A stretch of DNA of 64,000 bases from Flavobacteriaceae bacterium (lineage in GTDB: Bacteria; Bacteroidota; Bacteroidia; Flavobacteriales; Flavobacteriaceae): the NCBI GenBank assembly GCA_947446635.1, contig CANFHF010000004.1, forward strand, positions 1 to 64,000, in the 5' to 3' direction. The position numbers and the translations under genes were made by a program. The notes under the pieces are model-generated. The model saw only the letters and a list, made by a program, of their open reading frames with translations, did not search any database and was not told where the DNA came from. Shown here in pieces: positions 1-9,006 of this stretch. Position 1 is the first letter of the stretch. Every line of letters starts with the position of its first letter.

Positions 1-27
1 ATATTTCATGCTTAATTTATTGGAATT

Positions 28-87
28 TGTCACACTGAGCTTGTCGAAGTGTCTCTTTTTTTTGTCTTCGACAAGCTCAGACTGACA
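28..87. repeat. Intergenic inverted repeat (CTTCGACAAGCTCAG type)
   Basis: Two perfectly complementary 15-base arms lie at 35-49 and 66-80, with looser pairing extending to 28 and 87 and a T-rich loop between. The arm CTTCGACAAGCTCAG resembles a dispersed extragenic palindrome I associate with Bacteroidota genomes; that attribution is from memory. It lies at the window's left edge, downstream of the minus-strand DUF3817 gene, and could act as a transcription terminator for it. Confidence 0.7.
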
Positions 88-153
88 TTTAATTTCTAAT
101 TGGGTTTAATTTTAACTTTGAAAGTTAATTACTTGACACAATTTATTAACGGG

Positions 154-489
154 TTAGTAATTATTTCTTAGGTACTTCTTTTCAACGAAAAATGTGGCAA
201 ACGGCAGGAGGGAAGCAGTTAATACAATAATTAGGGTCTGTAAATCCCATTTTTGAGATTTTTTTAGTAGCATAGCCAAGAAAACATAACCAATAAATAG
301 GATTCCATGACTCATTCCTATGGGATACAACAAGGATTTATAGAGAATTAGATTGGTGGGTTTAATTAAAATCATATTGGCAAATAAAACCAAATACGAT
401 ATCCCTTCAAGAATTGCAATGTTTTTAAAAATTCGGATCATTAAATGAGTTGTTTTATATAGTGAATCAGCAAAATTAAGGATTATCAT
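154..489 (-). CDS. DUF3817-family small integral membrane protein
   Basis: This is a small protein of up to 111 residues with about three hydrophobic segments. Its pattern (IRIFKNIAILEGISYLVLF near the N-terminus, then MSHGILFIGYVFLAMLL) matches DUF3817, a family of inner-membrane proteins with no assigned biochemical role. The N-terminus is ambiguous. Family members normally begin close to the MIRIFK methionine, which would place the start at 441 and give 95 residues. The longer start at 489 adds 16 residues of weak character. It is divergent from the DUF6155 gene at 548. Confidence 0.75.
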   Translation of the reverse strand: MIILNFADSLYKTTHLMIRIFKNIAILEGISYLVLFANMILIKPTNLILYKSLLYPIGMSHGILFIGYVFLAMLLKKSQKWDLQTLIIVLTASLLPFATFFVEKKYLRNNY

Positions 490-495
490 TGATTT

Positions 496-529
496 TTGAA
501 GAATTCATTCCTAAAGTAATTTACTTTTG
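496..529 (+). promoter_or_regulatory. Flavobacterium-type promoter for the DUF6155 gene
   Basis: A TTG at 496-498 and TACTTTTG at 522-529 are separated by 23 bases. This fits the TTG-N17-23-TAnnTTTG pattern of the Bacteroidota primary sigma factor. The ATG of the next gene lies 18 bases beyond the -7 element. Confidence 0.5.
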
Positions 530-547
530 CAGGTATAAACTAGCACC

Positions 548-1075
548 ATGAGCAAACGCGATTTAAGAAAATACTTGACCGAACTCAATAAAAAGCAACT
601 GGAAGAGCAAGTTCTTGCATTGTATGAAAAATTCAGCGCCGTTAAAACCTACTATGATTTTGTTTTTAATCCAAAAGAAGATTCCCTTTTGAAGGAATGC
701 AAGATTAGAATTTACAATGAATATTTCCCTCAAAAAACTTCTGGAAAAGCCAGGAAGCCCAAGATGCGGCGATCTGTAGCGCAAAAATACATCAAGCATT
801 TTAGTCTTTTAGGTGTCGATCCATTCGTAATTGGCGACGTGATGCTGTTTTCCATAGAAATTGCACAAACGTTCTCGGCCGAAAGACTTGTGAAACAAGA
901 ATTATTTTACAAAAGTATGTTCAATTCGTTTGAACAAGCTGTGCTGTTTATGATTGCCAACGGCATACTAAATGAATTTAAAACTAGAATTAGTGCTATA
1001 AACGATGAGGTCGTGCGGCAAAACTGGTTTAATAGAGAAGAATTTAGTGCAATTATAGAACGATTTGAATACTAA
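548..1075 (+). CDS. DUF6155 family protein
   Basis: A soluble 175-residue protein, basic in its N-terminal half. It starts MSKRDLRKYLTELNKKQLEEQV, has a YYDFVFNP segment, and carries a KARKPKMRRS basic stretch at about residues 65-75. This matches the conserved Bacteroidota family DUF6155, which has no known function. No signal peptide or membrane segment is visible. It has its own likely promoter and is followed by a separate promoter for the helicase at 1184, so it is probably monocistronic. Confidence 0.75.
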   Translation: MSKRDLRKYLTELNKKQLEEQVLALYEKFSAVKTYYDFVFNPKEDSLLKECKIRIYNEYFPQKTSGKARKPKMRRSVAQKYIKHFSLLGVDPFVIGDVMLFSIEIAQTFSAERLVKQELFYKSMFNSFEQAVLFMIANGILNEFKTRISAINDEVVRQNWFNREEFSAIIERFEY

Positions 1076-1129
1076 AGGCAAATGATAATTGTTTTTTATT
1101 GAAACATTCGGCTTTATTTATAATTTAAT

Positions 1130-1163
1130 TTGGTGTAATAACTCTTTTTTAGGTGTATTTTTG
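1130..1163 (+). promoter_or_regulatory. Flavobacterium-type promoter for the 1184 helicase
   Basis: TTG at 1130-1132 and TATTTTTG at 1156-1163 are separated by 23 bases, matching the Bacteroidota consensus. The helicase ATG follows 20 bases downstream of the -7 element, giving a short leader. Confidence 0.5.
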
Positions 1164-1183
1164 CAAAAATCCAACAAAAAGCA

Positions 1184-2722
1184 ATGTCTGAAAACACGCT
1201 AGAAACAGAAATAGAAGATAAAAAAGAACTGTATTCTTACCAAAAAGGAGATATAGAAATAATCTTTGAACGCTTAGATAATGCTCCAAGTAATCACCAT
1301 TTGTTGTATCAATTGCCTACGGGAGGAGGAAAAACAGTGGTTTTTTCTGAAATTGTGCGCCAATATTTATCCAAACACGACAAAAAAGTAGTTGTCCTGA
1401 CCCATCGAATTGAATTATGCAAGCAAACTTCAAAAATGCTGAAGGGCTTCGATGTAAAAAATAAAATCATCAACAGTAAAGTAAAAGAGCTTCCAGACCA
1501 AAACGATTATTCTTGTTTTGTGGCTATGGTAGAGACGCTTAAAAACCGGATCAATGACGAGAAATTACATCTCGACAACATTGGCCTGGTCATTATAGAT
1601 GAGGCACATTATAATTCCTTCCGAAAATTACTAAGTTCCTTTAAAAACGCTTTCATTTTGGGCGTTACGGCAACACCTTTGAGTTCGAACATTAAGTTAC
1701 CGATGCACGAGAATTACGATGAATTGATCGTGGGAGACAACATCAGTTCCTTGATTGAAAAAGGTTTTTTGGCCAAAGCAATAACTTATAGTTACGATGT
1801 GGGCTTGACGTCGCTGAAAGTAGGAATCAATGGCGATTATACCGTAAAATCATCGGATGATTTGTATACTAATATGGCGATGCAGGAAAAACTGTTGCAC
1901 GCCTACACGGAGAAATCATTAGGTAAAAAAACCCTGATTTTTAATAATGGAATCAATACTTCTTTGTACGTATATGAAACTTTTAGGGAAGCTGGATATG
2001 TAATTCGGCATCTTGATAACACCAGTAGCGTCGAAGAACGGAAAGACATTTTGAATTGGTTTAAGAAAACGCCTGATGCGATATTAACATCGGTGGGAAT
2101 TCTTACCACAGGTTTTGATGAGCCTACAGTGGAAACTATTATTTTAAATCGAGCTACAAAATCATTGACTTTATATTTTCAAATGATTGGCCGTGGCTCC
2201 AGAAAATTACCTAACAAAGACAGCTTCAACGTGATTGATTTGGGAAATAATGCGGCTCGTTTCGGATTGTGGAATGAACCTGTCAACTGGCAGCATATCT
2301 TTAAATCCCCAGAATTCTATTTGGAAAACTTACGGGACGATACCGAGATTGAACTGTATTTTAAGTACACCATGCCCCCAGAATTGAGAGCTAAATTTGC
2401 CAAAACGGAAGTCGTAACTTTTGATGTAGATGAAGAGCATAAGCTCGCCATAGCCCAAAATTTAAGATCCAAAGTAGTTTTGGATAAATCCTTAGAACAA
2501 CACGCCGCAATGTGTGTGGATAACACTGAAGAATTGCGCGATGCAAAAGCATTATTCAAGGAGTTAGACCCAGATATAGAATGCCGATTGAAACGTTATG
2601 CCAAATGCCTGAGTCAATGCAGTAAAAATTACCGCGAATGGCTTGTTGAAGACTACAAGCAGAAACTCGTTTTGTTGATAGGGAAGAAGTATCGCGAGAA
2701 AATTATGAATGAAGCAGATTAG
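1184..2722 (+). CDS. SF2 DEAD/DEAH-box helicase (SSL2/UvrB-like fold)
   Basis: A 512-residue superfamily 2 helicase. Walker A PTGGGKT is at residues 45-51, motif Ia VLTHRIEL at about 71-78, DEAH at 139-142 within VIIDEAHYNSF, motif III GVTATPL, and motif VI QMIGRGSRKLP in the second RecA domain. About 130 C-terminal residues after the helicase core match no domain I know. The architecture resembles the helicase part of type I restriction or SSL2-type proteins, but no nuclease domain is present and no restriction genes are nearby. Nucleic-acid-stimulated ATPase activity is expected; substrate and pathway are unknown. The separate DEAD-box gene 69 bases downstream may be co-transcribed. Confidence 0.85.
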   Translation: MSENTLETEIEDKKELYSYQKGDIEIIFERLDNAPSNHHLLYQLPTGGGKTVVFSEIVRQYLSKHDKKVVVLTHRIELCKQTSKMLKGFDVKNKIINSKVKELPDQNDYSCFVAMVETLKNRINDEKLHLDNIGLVIIDEAHYNSFRKLLSSFKNAFILGVTATPLSSNIKLPMHENYDELIVGDNISSLIEKGFLAKAITYSYDVGLTSLKVGINGDYTVKSSDDLYTNMAMQEKLLHAYTEKSLGKKTLIFNNGINTSLYVYETFREAGYVIRHLDNTSSVEERKDILNWFKKTPDAILTSVGILTTGFDEPTVETIILNRATKSLTLYFQMIGRGSRKLPNKDSFNVIDLGNNAARFGLWNEPVNWQHIFKSPEFYLENLRDDTEIELYFKYTMPPELRAKFAKTEVVTFDVDEEHKLAIAQNLRSKVVLDKSLEQHAAMCVDNTEELRDAKALFKELDPDIECRLKRYAKCLSQCSKNYREWLVEDYKQKLVLLIGKKYREKIMNEAD

Positions 2723-2791
2723 TTTGTAGTTGTCGTTCTGCGTCTAGACGAAGTTAAACCGCAATATTTTTATAAATTATAAATCAAAATA

Positions 2792-4108
2792 ATGTCAAAA
2801 CAATTCGCTGACTTAGGAATTCAAGAATCAATTATAAAAGCACTTTATGATATGGAAATTGTTGTGCCAACAGCAATCCAGCAAAAAATAATTCCGTTAC
2901 TTTTAGTAAATTCCACTGATGTTGTAGGAGTTGCTAAAACGGGAACTGGAAAAACAGCAGCCTTTGGATTACCATTGTTGCAAATGATTGACACCAAGGT
3001 TTCTTCCGTTCAAGCGCTAATTCTAGTACCAACAAGGGAATTAGGACATCAGATTTTTACTAACTTAGAAGCTTTTGCAAAATACCTACCCGAAGTTTCC
3101 ATTGCGGCAACTTGTGGTGGAATCCCTATAAAACCCCAAATCGAGCGATTAACTTCAGCGACCCATATTGTTGTGGCAACGCCGGGAAGATTAATTGATT
3201 TGATACAACGCAAAGCGATAAACTTAAAAGAAACTCAATTTCTAGTTTTGGATGAAGCCGATGAAATGGTTAGCATTTTGAAAGAAGGTTTAGATGAGAT
3301 TATTGCAGAATTACCCAAAAATCATAAAACATTTTTATTTTCGGCAACCATGCCCGGAAGTATAAAACAATTGATTCAAAACTATATGTCAAAGCACGTT
3401 ACAGAAGTAAGTGCTAGTATGGAAACGGTCGGGAATCAAGGAATTGACCATCAATTTGTGGTGGTAGATCCAATCGAAAAATTAGATGTTTTGATGCATT
3501 TTTTAACTTCAAAAGAAGGAGAACGAGGTATTATTTTTTGTAAAACAAAAGCTGCAGTCAATAAATTAGCCAAAAATTTAGCCATCAACAGATTTTCTTC
3601 AGGGGCAATCCACGGAAGTTTGACACAACCAATTCGGGACAGAATAATGGGGCAATTTCGTGAAGGACACATCAATATTTTGGTCGCCACCGATTTAGCA
3701 GCTAGAGGAATTGACGTTCAAGCGATTTCGTATGTTGTAAATTATCACTTGCCAGACGTATACGAAACCTATGTTCACAGAAGCGGAAGAACTGCAAGAG
3801 CAGGAAATAAAGGACTTTCTTTGACGGTTTTACAACAGGAAGAAGTTGCTGAAATTGCTGGTTTTGAAAAAGAATTGGGAATTAAATTTATTCCTTTCGA
3901 AAAACCTGGTATTGTCAGTATTGATGAAAACAATGCGTTTTTATGGGCAAAACAAATATTCAAAACCAAACCAAATCATGAATTGGCTATTGAATTAAAA
4001 GACCGTATTAAAACAGTTTTTCATCATTTAACCAAAGATGAATTAATTGAAAAAATGTTAGCTAATTATATGCTTCAAAATAAAGAGGTTACTAAACATA
4101 AAAAGTAA
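2792..4108 (+). CDS. DEAD-box ATP-dependent RNA helicase
   Basis: A 438-residue DEAD-box RNA helicase with all core motifs: Q-motif region VVPTAIQQKII, Walker A AKTGTGKT (about 48-55), PTRELG, TPGR, DEAD at 154-157, SAT in FSATMP, and HRSGRTARAG. The protein ends with a short, not strongly basic tail, and I cannot identify a DbpA RNA-binding domain. Likely roles are ribosome assembly or RNA turnover in the cytoplasm; which cognate (RhlE, CsdA or DbpA type) cannot be decided from sequence alone. The start fits the Q-motif spacing. Confidence 0.9.
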   Translation: MSKQFADLGIQESIIKALYDMEIVVPTAIQQKIIPLLLVNSTDVVGVAKTGTGKTAAFGLPLLQMIDTKVSSVQALILVPTRELGHQIFTNLEAFAKYLPEVSIAATCGGIPIKPQIERLTSATHIVVATPGRLIDLIQRKAINLKETQFLVLDEADEMVSILKEGLDEIIAELPKNHKTFLFSATMPGSIKQLIQNYMSKHVTEVSASMETVGNQGIDHQFVVVDPIEKLDVLMHFLTSKEGERGIIFCKTKAAVNKLAKNLAINRFSSGAIHGSLTQPIRDRIMGQFREGHINILVATDLAARGIDVQAISYVVNYHLPDVYETYVHRSGRTARAGNKGLSLTVLQQEEVAEIAGFEKELGIKFIPFEKPGIVSIDENNAFLWAKQIFKTKPNHELAIELKDRIKTVFHHLTKDELIEKMLANYMLQNKEVTKHKK

Positions 4109-4295
4109 TCATTTGGTTCTTAATGCTATATTTTATTAGACCCTTACATTTAAACTATAATTTATATTATGTAAAATAGAATTTTAAAGTCACAAGAACA
4201 GTAATATTCATACTAATAAACATATTATTACCACTCTTGCTTTCGTTGCATAACTTTATTTTATTATTTTTACAAACTTCATAACTGATCCAAAC

Positions 4296-6212
4296 ATGAA
4301 CACAATTGCTGAGCATATTGCTGATTTCTTAAAAAAATATCCTCCTTTTGATAATTTAACTTTTCAAGAGTTGTCAGAAATTGCTACAAGTATTCGTGTG
4401 ATGAATATCGAAAAACACAAAACATTGTTCCAAATCAATGATGTTTTGCACGATAGTTTTTATGTAGTGGCTTCCGGTGTAATCAATTTGTCTGTGATTG
4501 CAGATGCTGAGGAAACTTTATTAAACAAATGTATTGAAGGAGATGTTTTTGGTTTGCGCCCGTTTTTTGCCAAGAACAATTATATGATGACCGCCAAAGC
4601 ACGGGAAGAAACTATTATTTACGCCATTCCTATAGCTACTTTTCGACCATTTGTGGCAAATAATCCAGCTGTTTTGGATTTTCTTTTGCAAAGTTTTGCT
4701 ACAAATACTAGCAATCCCAATGACAAAGAAAATACACGGGGAAAACTAATTTCTGATAATGTTTATTATTCAGAACAACAATCCGGAATGCAGTATTTCC
4801 AATCGTTATCCTATAACAATTCCCCACTTAGCACAACCAGAACAAGTATTATTCAAGACGTAGCACAACAAATGACCAATGCAATCACCAACAGTGTCAT
4901 TGTTTGCGAAAAGGAATTCCCTATTGGAATCGTGACCCACACGGACATGTGCACTAAAATTGCTACGGGTCGATTTCCAATATCAGCTACAATAGATAAA
5001 ATCATGTCATCGCCCGTTATAACTGTTGTAGAGAATGTTTCTTTAGCCGAAGCTCAATTATTGATGTTAAAGTACAATGTGACACATTTATGCGTCACTC
5101 AAGACGGAACTGATAAATCAGCTGTAAAAGGAATTATTTCCGAACATGATTTGATAGCCGCTCAAGCCAGTAATCCGGGTGTTTTAATAAAAGAAATTAA
5201 ACGTTCCCAAACACCCAAAGATTTGAAATTAATACGGGACCGATTAACCGATATTATTCAAAAGTCAATTCATAAAAATATACCTCTTTCCCATATTAAC
5301 AATATTGCAAGCGAAATCAATTTAGCTATTGTAAAAAGAGCTGTCGAAATATCAATTTTGGATCTAGGCTCCCCTCCTGCTCGTTTTGCTTGGCTTAGCA
5401 TCGGCAGTCAAGGCAGAAAAGAACAATTGTTGTTGACAGATCAGGATAGTCTTTTGATATTTGAAGATGTCACTGCTGACAAATATAGAGACGTAAAAGA
5501 TTACTTTCTGAAATTGGGAAAAAGAACCACCGCTATACTAGAAAAATTAGGGTATGAATTCTGTCAAAATGGGCACATGGCTAGTAATATGTTATGGTGT
5601 AAATCATTGTCTGAATGGACAAAGCAATACACTAGTTGGATGAATACTCCAGGTGAAAACAGCAATAACCTTAGCAGTATTTTCTTTGATTATGAAATTG
5701 CCTTTGGAGAACAAAAAATTGAAGAAGCTATTGAAAGTGTAATTTTTAATAATAGTAAAAACAATGCTTTATTCTTTGATTTTTTAGGAAATGATGCTAT
5801 ACGGAAAAACGCCCCTTTAAGCTTTTTCAAAAAGTTTAACATCGAAGAGGAAGGAATAAACAAGGACAAGTTTGATATTAAAACACGCGCTTTGATGCCT
5901 CTAATTGACGGAGCTCGTCTATTTACTCTAAGTTTTGCTATTAAAGGGATCAATAATACCTATTTGCGATTCAAACAATTAGCTATTGCGGATCCTAGAA
6001 ATGCTGAAATCTATATTAATTGTGCCGAAGCTTTTATGACGTTGTCAAAATTTAAAACATTGGAAGGTTTAAAAAATGATAATTCAGGGCAATTCATCAA
6101 TTTACAGGAATTAGCAAAAGTGGACAAAGAAAATTTAAAAAATGCTTTGGCTCCAATGAAAGAATTAGAAGAACTTATAAAAACCAAGTTTCAACTTACT
6201 CATTTTTCATAA
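4296..6212 (+). CDS. cNMP-binding/CBS/DUF294 nucleotidyltransferase-like protein
   Basis: A 638-residue multidomain signalling-type protein. It has a cyclic-nucleotide-binding fold at about residues 10-130, a CBS pair at about 170-300 (VIVCEKEFPIGIVTHTDM; GIISEHDLIAA), then a DUF294 nucleotidyltransferase-like domain with GSQGRKEQ from residue 370 and TDQD at 381-384. The GSxGR...DxD pattern is that of GlnD-type nucleotidyltransferases and appears intact. A DUF294_C helical region follows. The gene is two bases from an exonuclease-fold gene, so the pair is almost certainly one operon. In other bacteria this pair often sits by acetate uptake or activation genes; none is present here. Ligand and target are unknown. 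Confidence 0.9.
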   Translation: MNTIAEHIADFLKKYPPFDNLTFQELSEIATSIRVMNIEKHKTLFQINDVLHDSFYVVASGVINLSVIADAEETLLNKCIEGDVFGLRPFFAKNNYMMTAKAREETIIYAIPIATFRPFVANNPAVLDFLLQSFATNTSNPNDKENTRGKLISDNVYYSEQQSGMQYFQSLSYNNSPLSTTRTSIIQDVAQQMTNAITNSVIVCEKEFPIGIVTHTDMCTKIATGRFPISATIDKIMSSPVITVVENVSLAEAQLLMLKYNVTHLCVTQDGTDKSAVKGIISEHDLIAAQASNPGVLIKEIKRSQTPKDLKLIRDRLTDIIQKSIHKNIPLSHINNIASEINLAIVKRAVEISILDLGSPPARFAWLSIGSQGRKEQLLLTDQDSLLIFEDVTADKYRDVKDYFLKLGKRTTAILEKLGYEFCQNGHMASNMLWCKSLSEWTKQYTSWMNTPGENSNNLSSIFFDYEIAFGEQKIEEAIESVIFNNSKNNALFFDFLGNDAIRKNAPLSFFKKFNIEEEGINKDKFDIKTRALMPLIDGARLFTLSFAIKGINNTYLRFKQLAIADPRNAEIYINCAEAFMTLSKFKTLEGLKNDNSGQFINLQELAKVDKENLKNALAPMKELEELIKTKFQLTHFS

Positions 6213-6214
6213 GC

Positions 6215-6814
6215 ATGTTAGACTGGCTAAAAAATAGTAATAAAGAGTCTCCTGAATTTTGGAAGACCTATCTTTCAAAATTTGATAAAAAATCGAAACG
6301 ATTTGTGGTACTAAGTACCGAAAAATCAGGCACAAACCCAATAAAAGATGTTATTTTAACCATCGGCGCTTTTGCTGTAATCAACAACAGCCTTAATATT
6401 GGAGATAGTTTTGAGACTGTTTTACTGCAATATAAATACTTTCATGATAATGAACTTTCAAACGAGTTTATTGTTAAAAGTAAAATGAAAAAATTAGGCG
6501 AGCCAGATGCTATTAAGGCACTAATAGAGTTTATAGAAAATTCGTTTTTAGTGGGGCATCATATTGATATTGAAGTTGAAATGATTAATGTAGCTTTAGG
6601 AAAATTAGGTTGTGGAAGATTAAAAAACGAAGCCTTAGACATTGACATTATGCACCGTAAATTACACGATATTACTATTAGCAAGAAATTCTCGCTCGAA
6701 GAATTATGCAACATCTACAAAATCCCAAAAAGTGAACTAAACTCCTCCACTGAAGATGCCTATAAAATAGCCTTACTTTTTCTTAAATTAAAATCGAAAT
6801 TAGGATTAAATTAA
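6215..6814 (+). CDS. DEDDh exonuclease-fold protein with altered catalytic residues
   Basis: A 199-residue protein aligning by eye with DnaQ/PolC epsilon-type 3'-5' exonucleases. Motif I normally reads DTE; here it reads S34-T35-E36 (FVVLSTEKSGTNP). Motif II is LVGHHIDIEVEMIN where family members have FD, so the Asp appears to be Glu. In motif III (NSSTEDAYKIALLF) the last Asp is kept but the usual His looks replaced by Asn. Three of five DEDDh ligands therefore seem changed, suggesting weak or absent nuclease activity and perhaps a binding or regulatory role. It is translationally linked to the upstream DUF294 protein (two-base gap). Family assignment is firm; inactivity is inference. Confidence 0.8.
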   Translation: MLDWLKNSNKESPEFWKTYLSKFDKKSKRFVVLSTEKSGTNPIKDVILTIGAFAVINNSLNIGDSFETVLLQYKYFHDNELSNEFIVKSKMKKLGEPDAIKALIEFIENSFLVGHHIDIEVEMINVALGKLGCGRLKNEALDIDIMHRKLHDITISKKFSLEELCNIYKIPKSELNSSTEDAYKIALLFLKLKSKLGLN

Positions 6815-6916
6815 ACAAAGTAGATTTGCTCAATCCTACAGCGACGACGTATTTATATTGGTGATGCGATTGAAACGGATATATAAATAGTTACTTAGTC
6901 CGAATCAATTCCATAT

Positions 6917-6951
6917 AAAAAAGCGAGATAGAAAATCTATCTCGCTTTTTT
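6917..6951. terminator. Bidirectional rho-independent terminator
   Basis: A nine-base perfect GC-containing stem (6923-6931 with 6937-6945) is flanked by A6 and T6 runs. It sits between the convergent exonuclease-like gene and ilvC and serves both strands. Confidence 0.85.
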
Positions 6952-6992
6952 GTTTTATTACTTAGGATTACCTTCACTTAACAGTTAATGAT

Positions 6993-8462
6993 TTACCCGA
7001 TTTTTTTCATAGCCGTCATGGATTCTCTCAACCAAGCCCCAATTTCTTCAATAGGATGTTGACGAATTTCATTATTTACCGCAATAAGTACTGCATTATC
7101 AACCCCGTTTGAAGTTGAAAATGGTTTGCCAATTATTTTAGTCTCTACTGTTTTCATAAATTCTGTCAATAAGGGCTTACAAGCATGGTCAAACAAATAG
7201 CACCCGTATTCAGCAGTATCAGAAATGATTCTGTTCATTTCGTACAATTTTTTTCTAGCTACAGTGTTTGCAATCAAAGGCAATTCGTGCAATGACTCAT
7301 AGTAAGCCGATTCTTCGATAATACCAGATTGTGTCATGGTTTCGAAAGCTAATTCTACGCCCGCTTTTACCATGGCAATCATCAAAACGCCATTATCAAA
7401 ATATTCTTGCTCTGAAATATGAGCAGCAGTTGGAGCTGTTTTTTCGAAATTAGTTTCGGCGGTGGCAGCTCTCCAAGTCAATAGATTAATGTCGTCATTA
7501 GCCCAGTCAATCATCATGTTTCTTGAAAACTCACCTGAGATGATGTCATCCATGTGTTTTTGGAATAACGGACGCATAGTGTCTTTTAATTCTTCAGCCA
7601 ATTCGAAAGCTTCAATTTTCGAAGGATTGTTCAAACGATCCATCATATTGGTGATTCCACCGTGTTTCAAGGCTTCAGTAATAGTTTCCCAACCGTATTG
7701 AATCAATTTTGAAGCATACGCTGGTTCGATACCTTTTTCAACCATTTTGTCAAAACACAAAATAGAACCGGTTTGCAACATGCCGCAAAGGATAGTTTGT
7801 TCTCCCATTAAATCCGATTTTACTTCGGCAACAAAAGAAGAGTTCAAAACTCCTGCTCTGTGACCACCAGTAGCTACAGCATACGCTTTAGCTTGAGCAA
7901 AACCTTCTCCGTTTGGATCATTTTCAGGGTGAACTGCGATTAGCGTTGGTACACCAAAACCTCTTTTGTATTCTTCACGAACTTCAGATCCTGGACATTT
8001 TGGAGCACACATAATAACTGTGATATCTTTACGAATTTGCATTCCTTCTTCGACAATATTAAAACCGTGGGAATACGCCAATGTTGACCCTTTTTTCATC
8101 AAAGGCATAATAGCTGTAACTACGGCGGTGTGCTGTTTGTCTGGCGTAAGGTTACAAACCAAATCAGCCGTAGGGATTAATTCCTCATAAGTTCCCACTT
8201 TGAAACCATTGTCAGCTGCATTGGTAAAAGAAGCTCTTTTTTGAGCAATTGCTTCTGCACGCAAAGCATACGAAATATCTAAACCTGAATCTCTCATGTT
8301 TAACCCTTGGTTTAATCCTTGAGCTCCGCAGCCTACGATAACTACTTTTTTTCCAGCTAATGCAGAAATTTCATCGGCAAATTCGGATTGATCCATGAAT
8401 TCGCAAACGCCTAATTGTTCTAATTGTAATCTAAGTGGTAATGAATTGAAATAATTTGCCAT
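6993..8462 (-). CDS. ilvC: Ketol-acid reductoisomerase, class II
   Basis: IlvC converts acetolactate or acetohydroxybutyrate to the dihydroxy acids using NAD(P)H and Mg2+, the second common step of valine/isoleucine synthesis. At 489 residues it is the long class II (plant/enterobacterial-type) form, with a duplicated C-terminal knotted domain, rather than the 330-residue class I. The Rossmann loop GCGAQG is at 44-49, and [10 protein letters not shown] and [16 protein letters not shown] are characteristic. It is last in the leuA-ilvDBNC transcript, 14 bases after ilvN, and a strong terminator follows. Confidence 0.97.
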   Translation of the reverse strand: MANYFNSLPLRLQLEQLGVCEFMDQSEFADEISALAGKKVVIVGCGAQGLNQGLNMRDSGLDISYALRAEAIAQKRASFTNAADNGFKVGTYEELIPTADLVCNLTPDKQHTAVVTAIMPLMKKGSTLAYSHGFNIVEEGMQIRKDITVIMCAPKCPGSEVREEYKRGFGVPTLIAVHPENDPNGEGFAQAKAYAVATGGHRAGVLNSSFVAEVKSDLMGEQTILCGMLQTGSILCFDKMVEKGIEPAYASKLIQYGWETITEALKHGGITNMMDRLNNPSKIEAFELAEELKDTMRPLFQKHMDDIISGEFSRNMMIDWANDDINLLTWRAATAETNFEKTAPTAAHISEQEYFDNGVLMIAMVKAGVELAFETMTQSGIIEESAYYESLHELPLIANTVARKKLYEMNRIISDTAEYGCYLFDHACKPLLTEFMKTVETKIIGKPFSTSNGVDNAVLIAVNNEIRQHPIEEIGAWLRESMTAMKKIG

Positions 8463-8476
8463 TGTTTAATATTTAA

Positions 8477-9001
8477 TTATGATTTTAATTCTTCTAATAA
8501 AGTTGATATTTCCATTTTTTCTTTGGTAACAGATATTCTTCCAGAACGTACAAATTGCATAATTCCGAAAGGTTTTAATTTAGTGTATAAGTCATTGATT
8601 TCAGACCGTTTTCCTGATTTTGAAATTACGAAAAAGTCTCTGGACACCGTCACTATTTCGGAGTGACTTTCCTTGATGATGTTTTGAATTTGTCTTTCGT
8701 CAAATAATAAGCTAGATTCTATTTTGAATATAGCACTTTCCAAGAATATTGTTTCTTCATCAATATGATAAAACGCTTTGATAACTTCGATTTGTTTTTC
8801 GATTTGCCCTACAATGTTTTGCACCCATTTTTCAGTAGTATTGACCACAATGATAAATCGAGAAACGTTTTCAATTTCCGATTCGGACACATTTAGGCTT
8901 AATATATTGATGTGGCGTTTCAAGAATATGCCTGATATTCTATTCAATAAACCAACATTGTTTTCTGAATAAACAGAAATGGTGAATATTTTATTTTCCA
9001 T
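8477..9001 (-). CDS. ilvN: Acetolactate synthase small (regulatory) subunit
   Basis: A 174-residue regulatory subunit. The N-terminal ACT domain (FTISVYSENNVGLLNRISGI, then HINILSLNVS) binds valine-type effectors, and the C-terminal half resembles the ALS_ss_C domain. It associates with IlvB to give full activity and feedback control. The start lies five bases after the ilvB stop, so translation is probably coupled. Length and order are normal for Bacteroidota. Confidence 0.95.
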   Translation of the reverse strand: MENKIFTISVYSENNVGLLNRISGIFLKRHINILSLNVSESEIENVSRFIIVVNTTEKWVQNIVGQIEKQIEVIKAFYHIDEETIFLESAIFKIESSLLFDERQIQNIIKESHSEIVTVSRDFFVISKSGKRSEINDLYTKLKPFGIMQFVRSGRISVTKEKMEISTLLEELKS

Positions 9002-9006
9002 AATTT

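Noticed and set aside
1184..4108. Defence island built on two adjacent SF2 helicases
   Set aside because: One is a standard DEAD-box RNA helicase; there is no nuclease, methylase, toxin or sensor partner, and nearby genes are ordinary.
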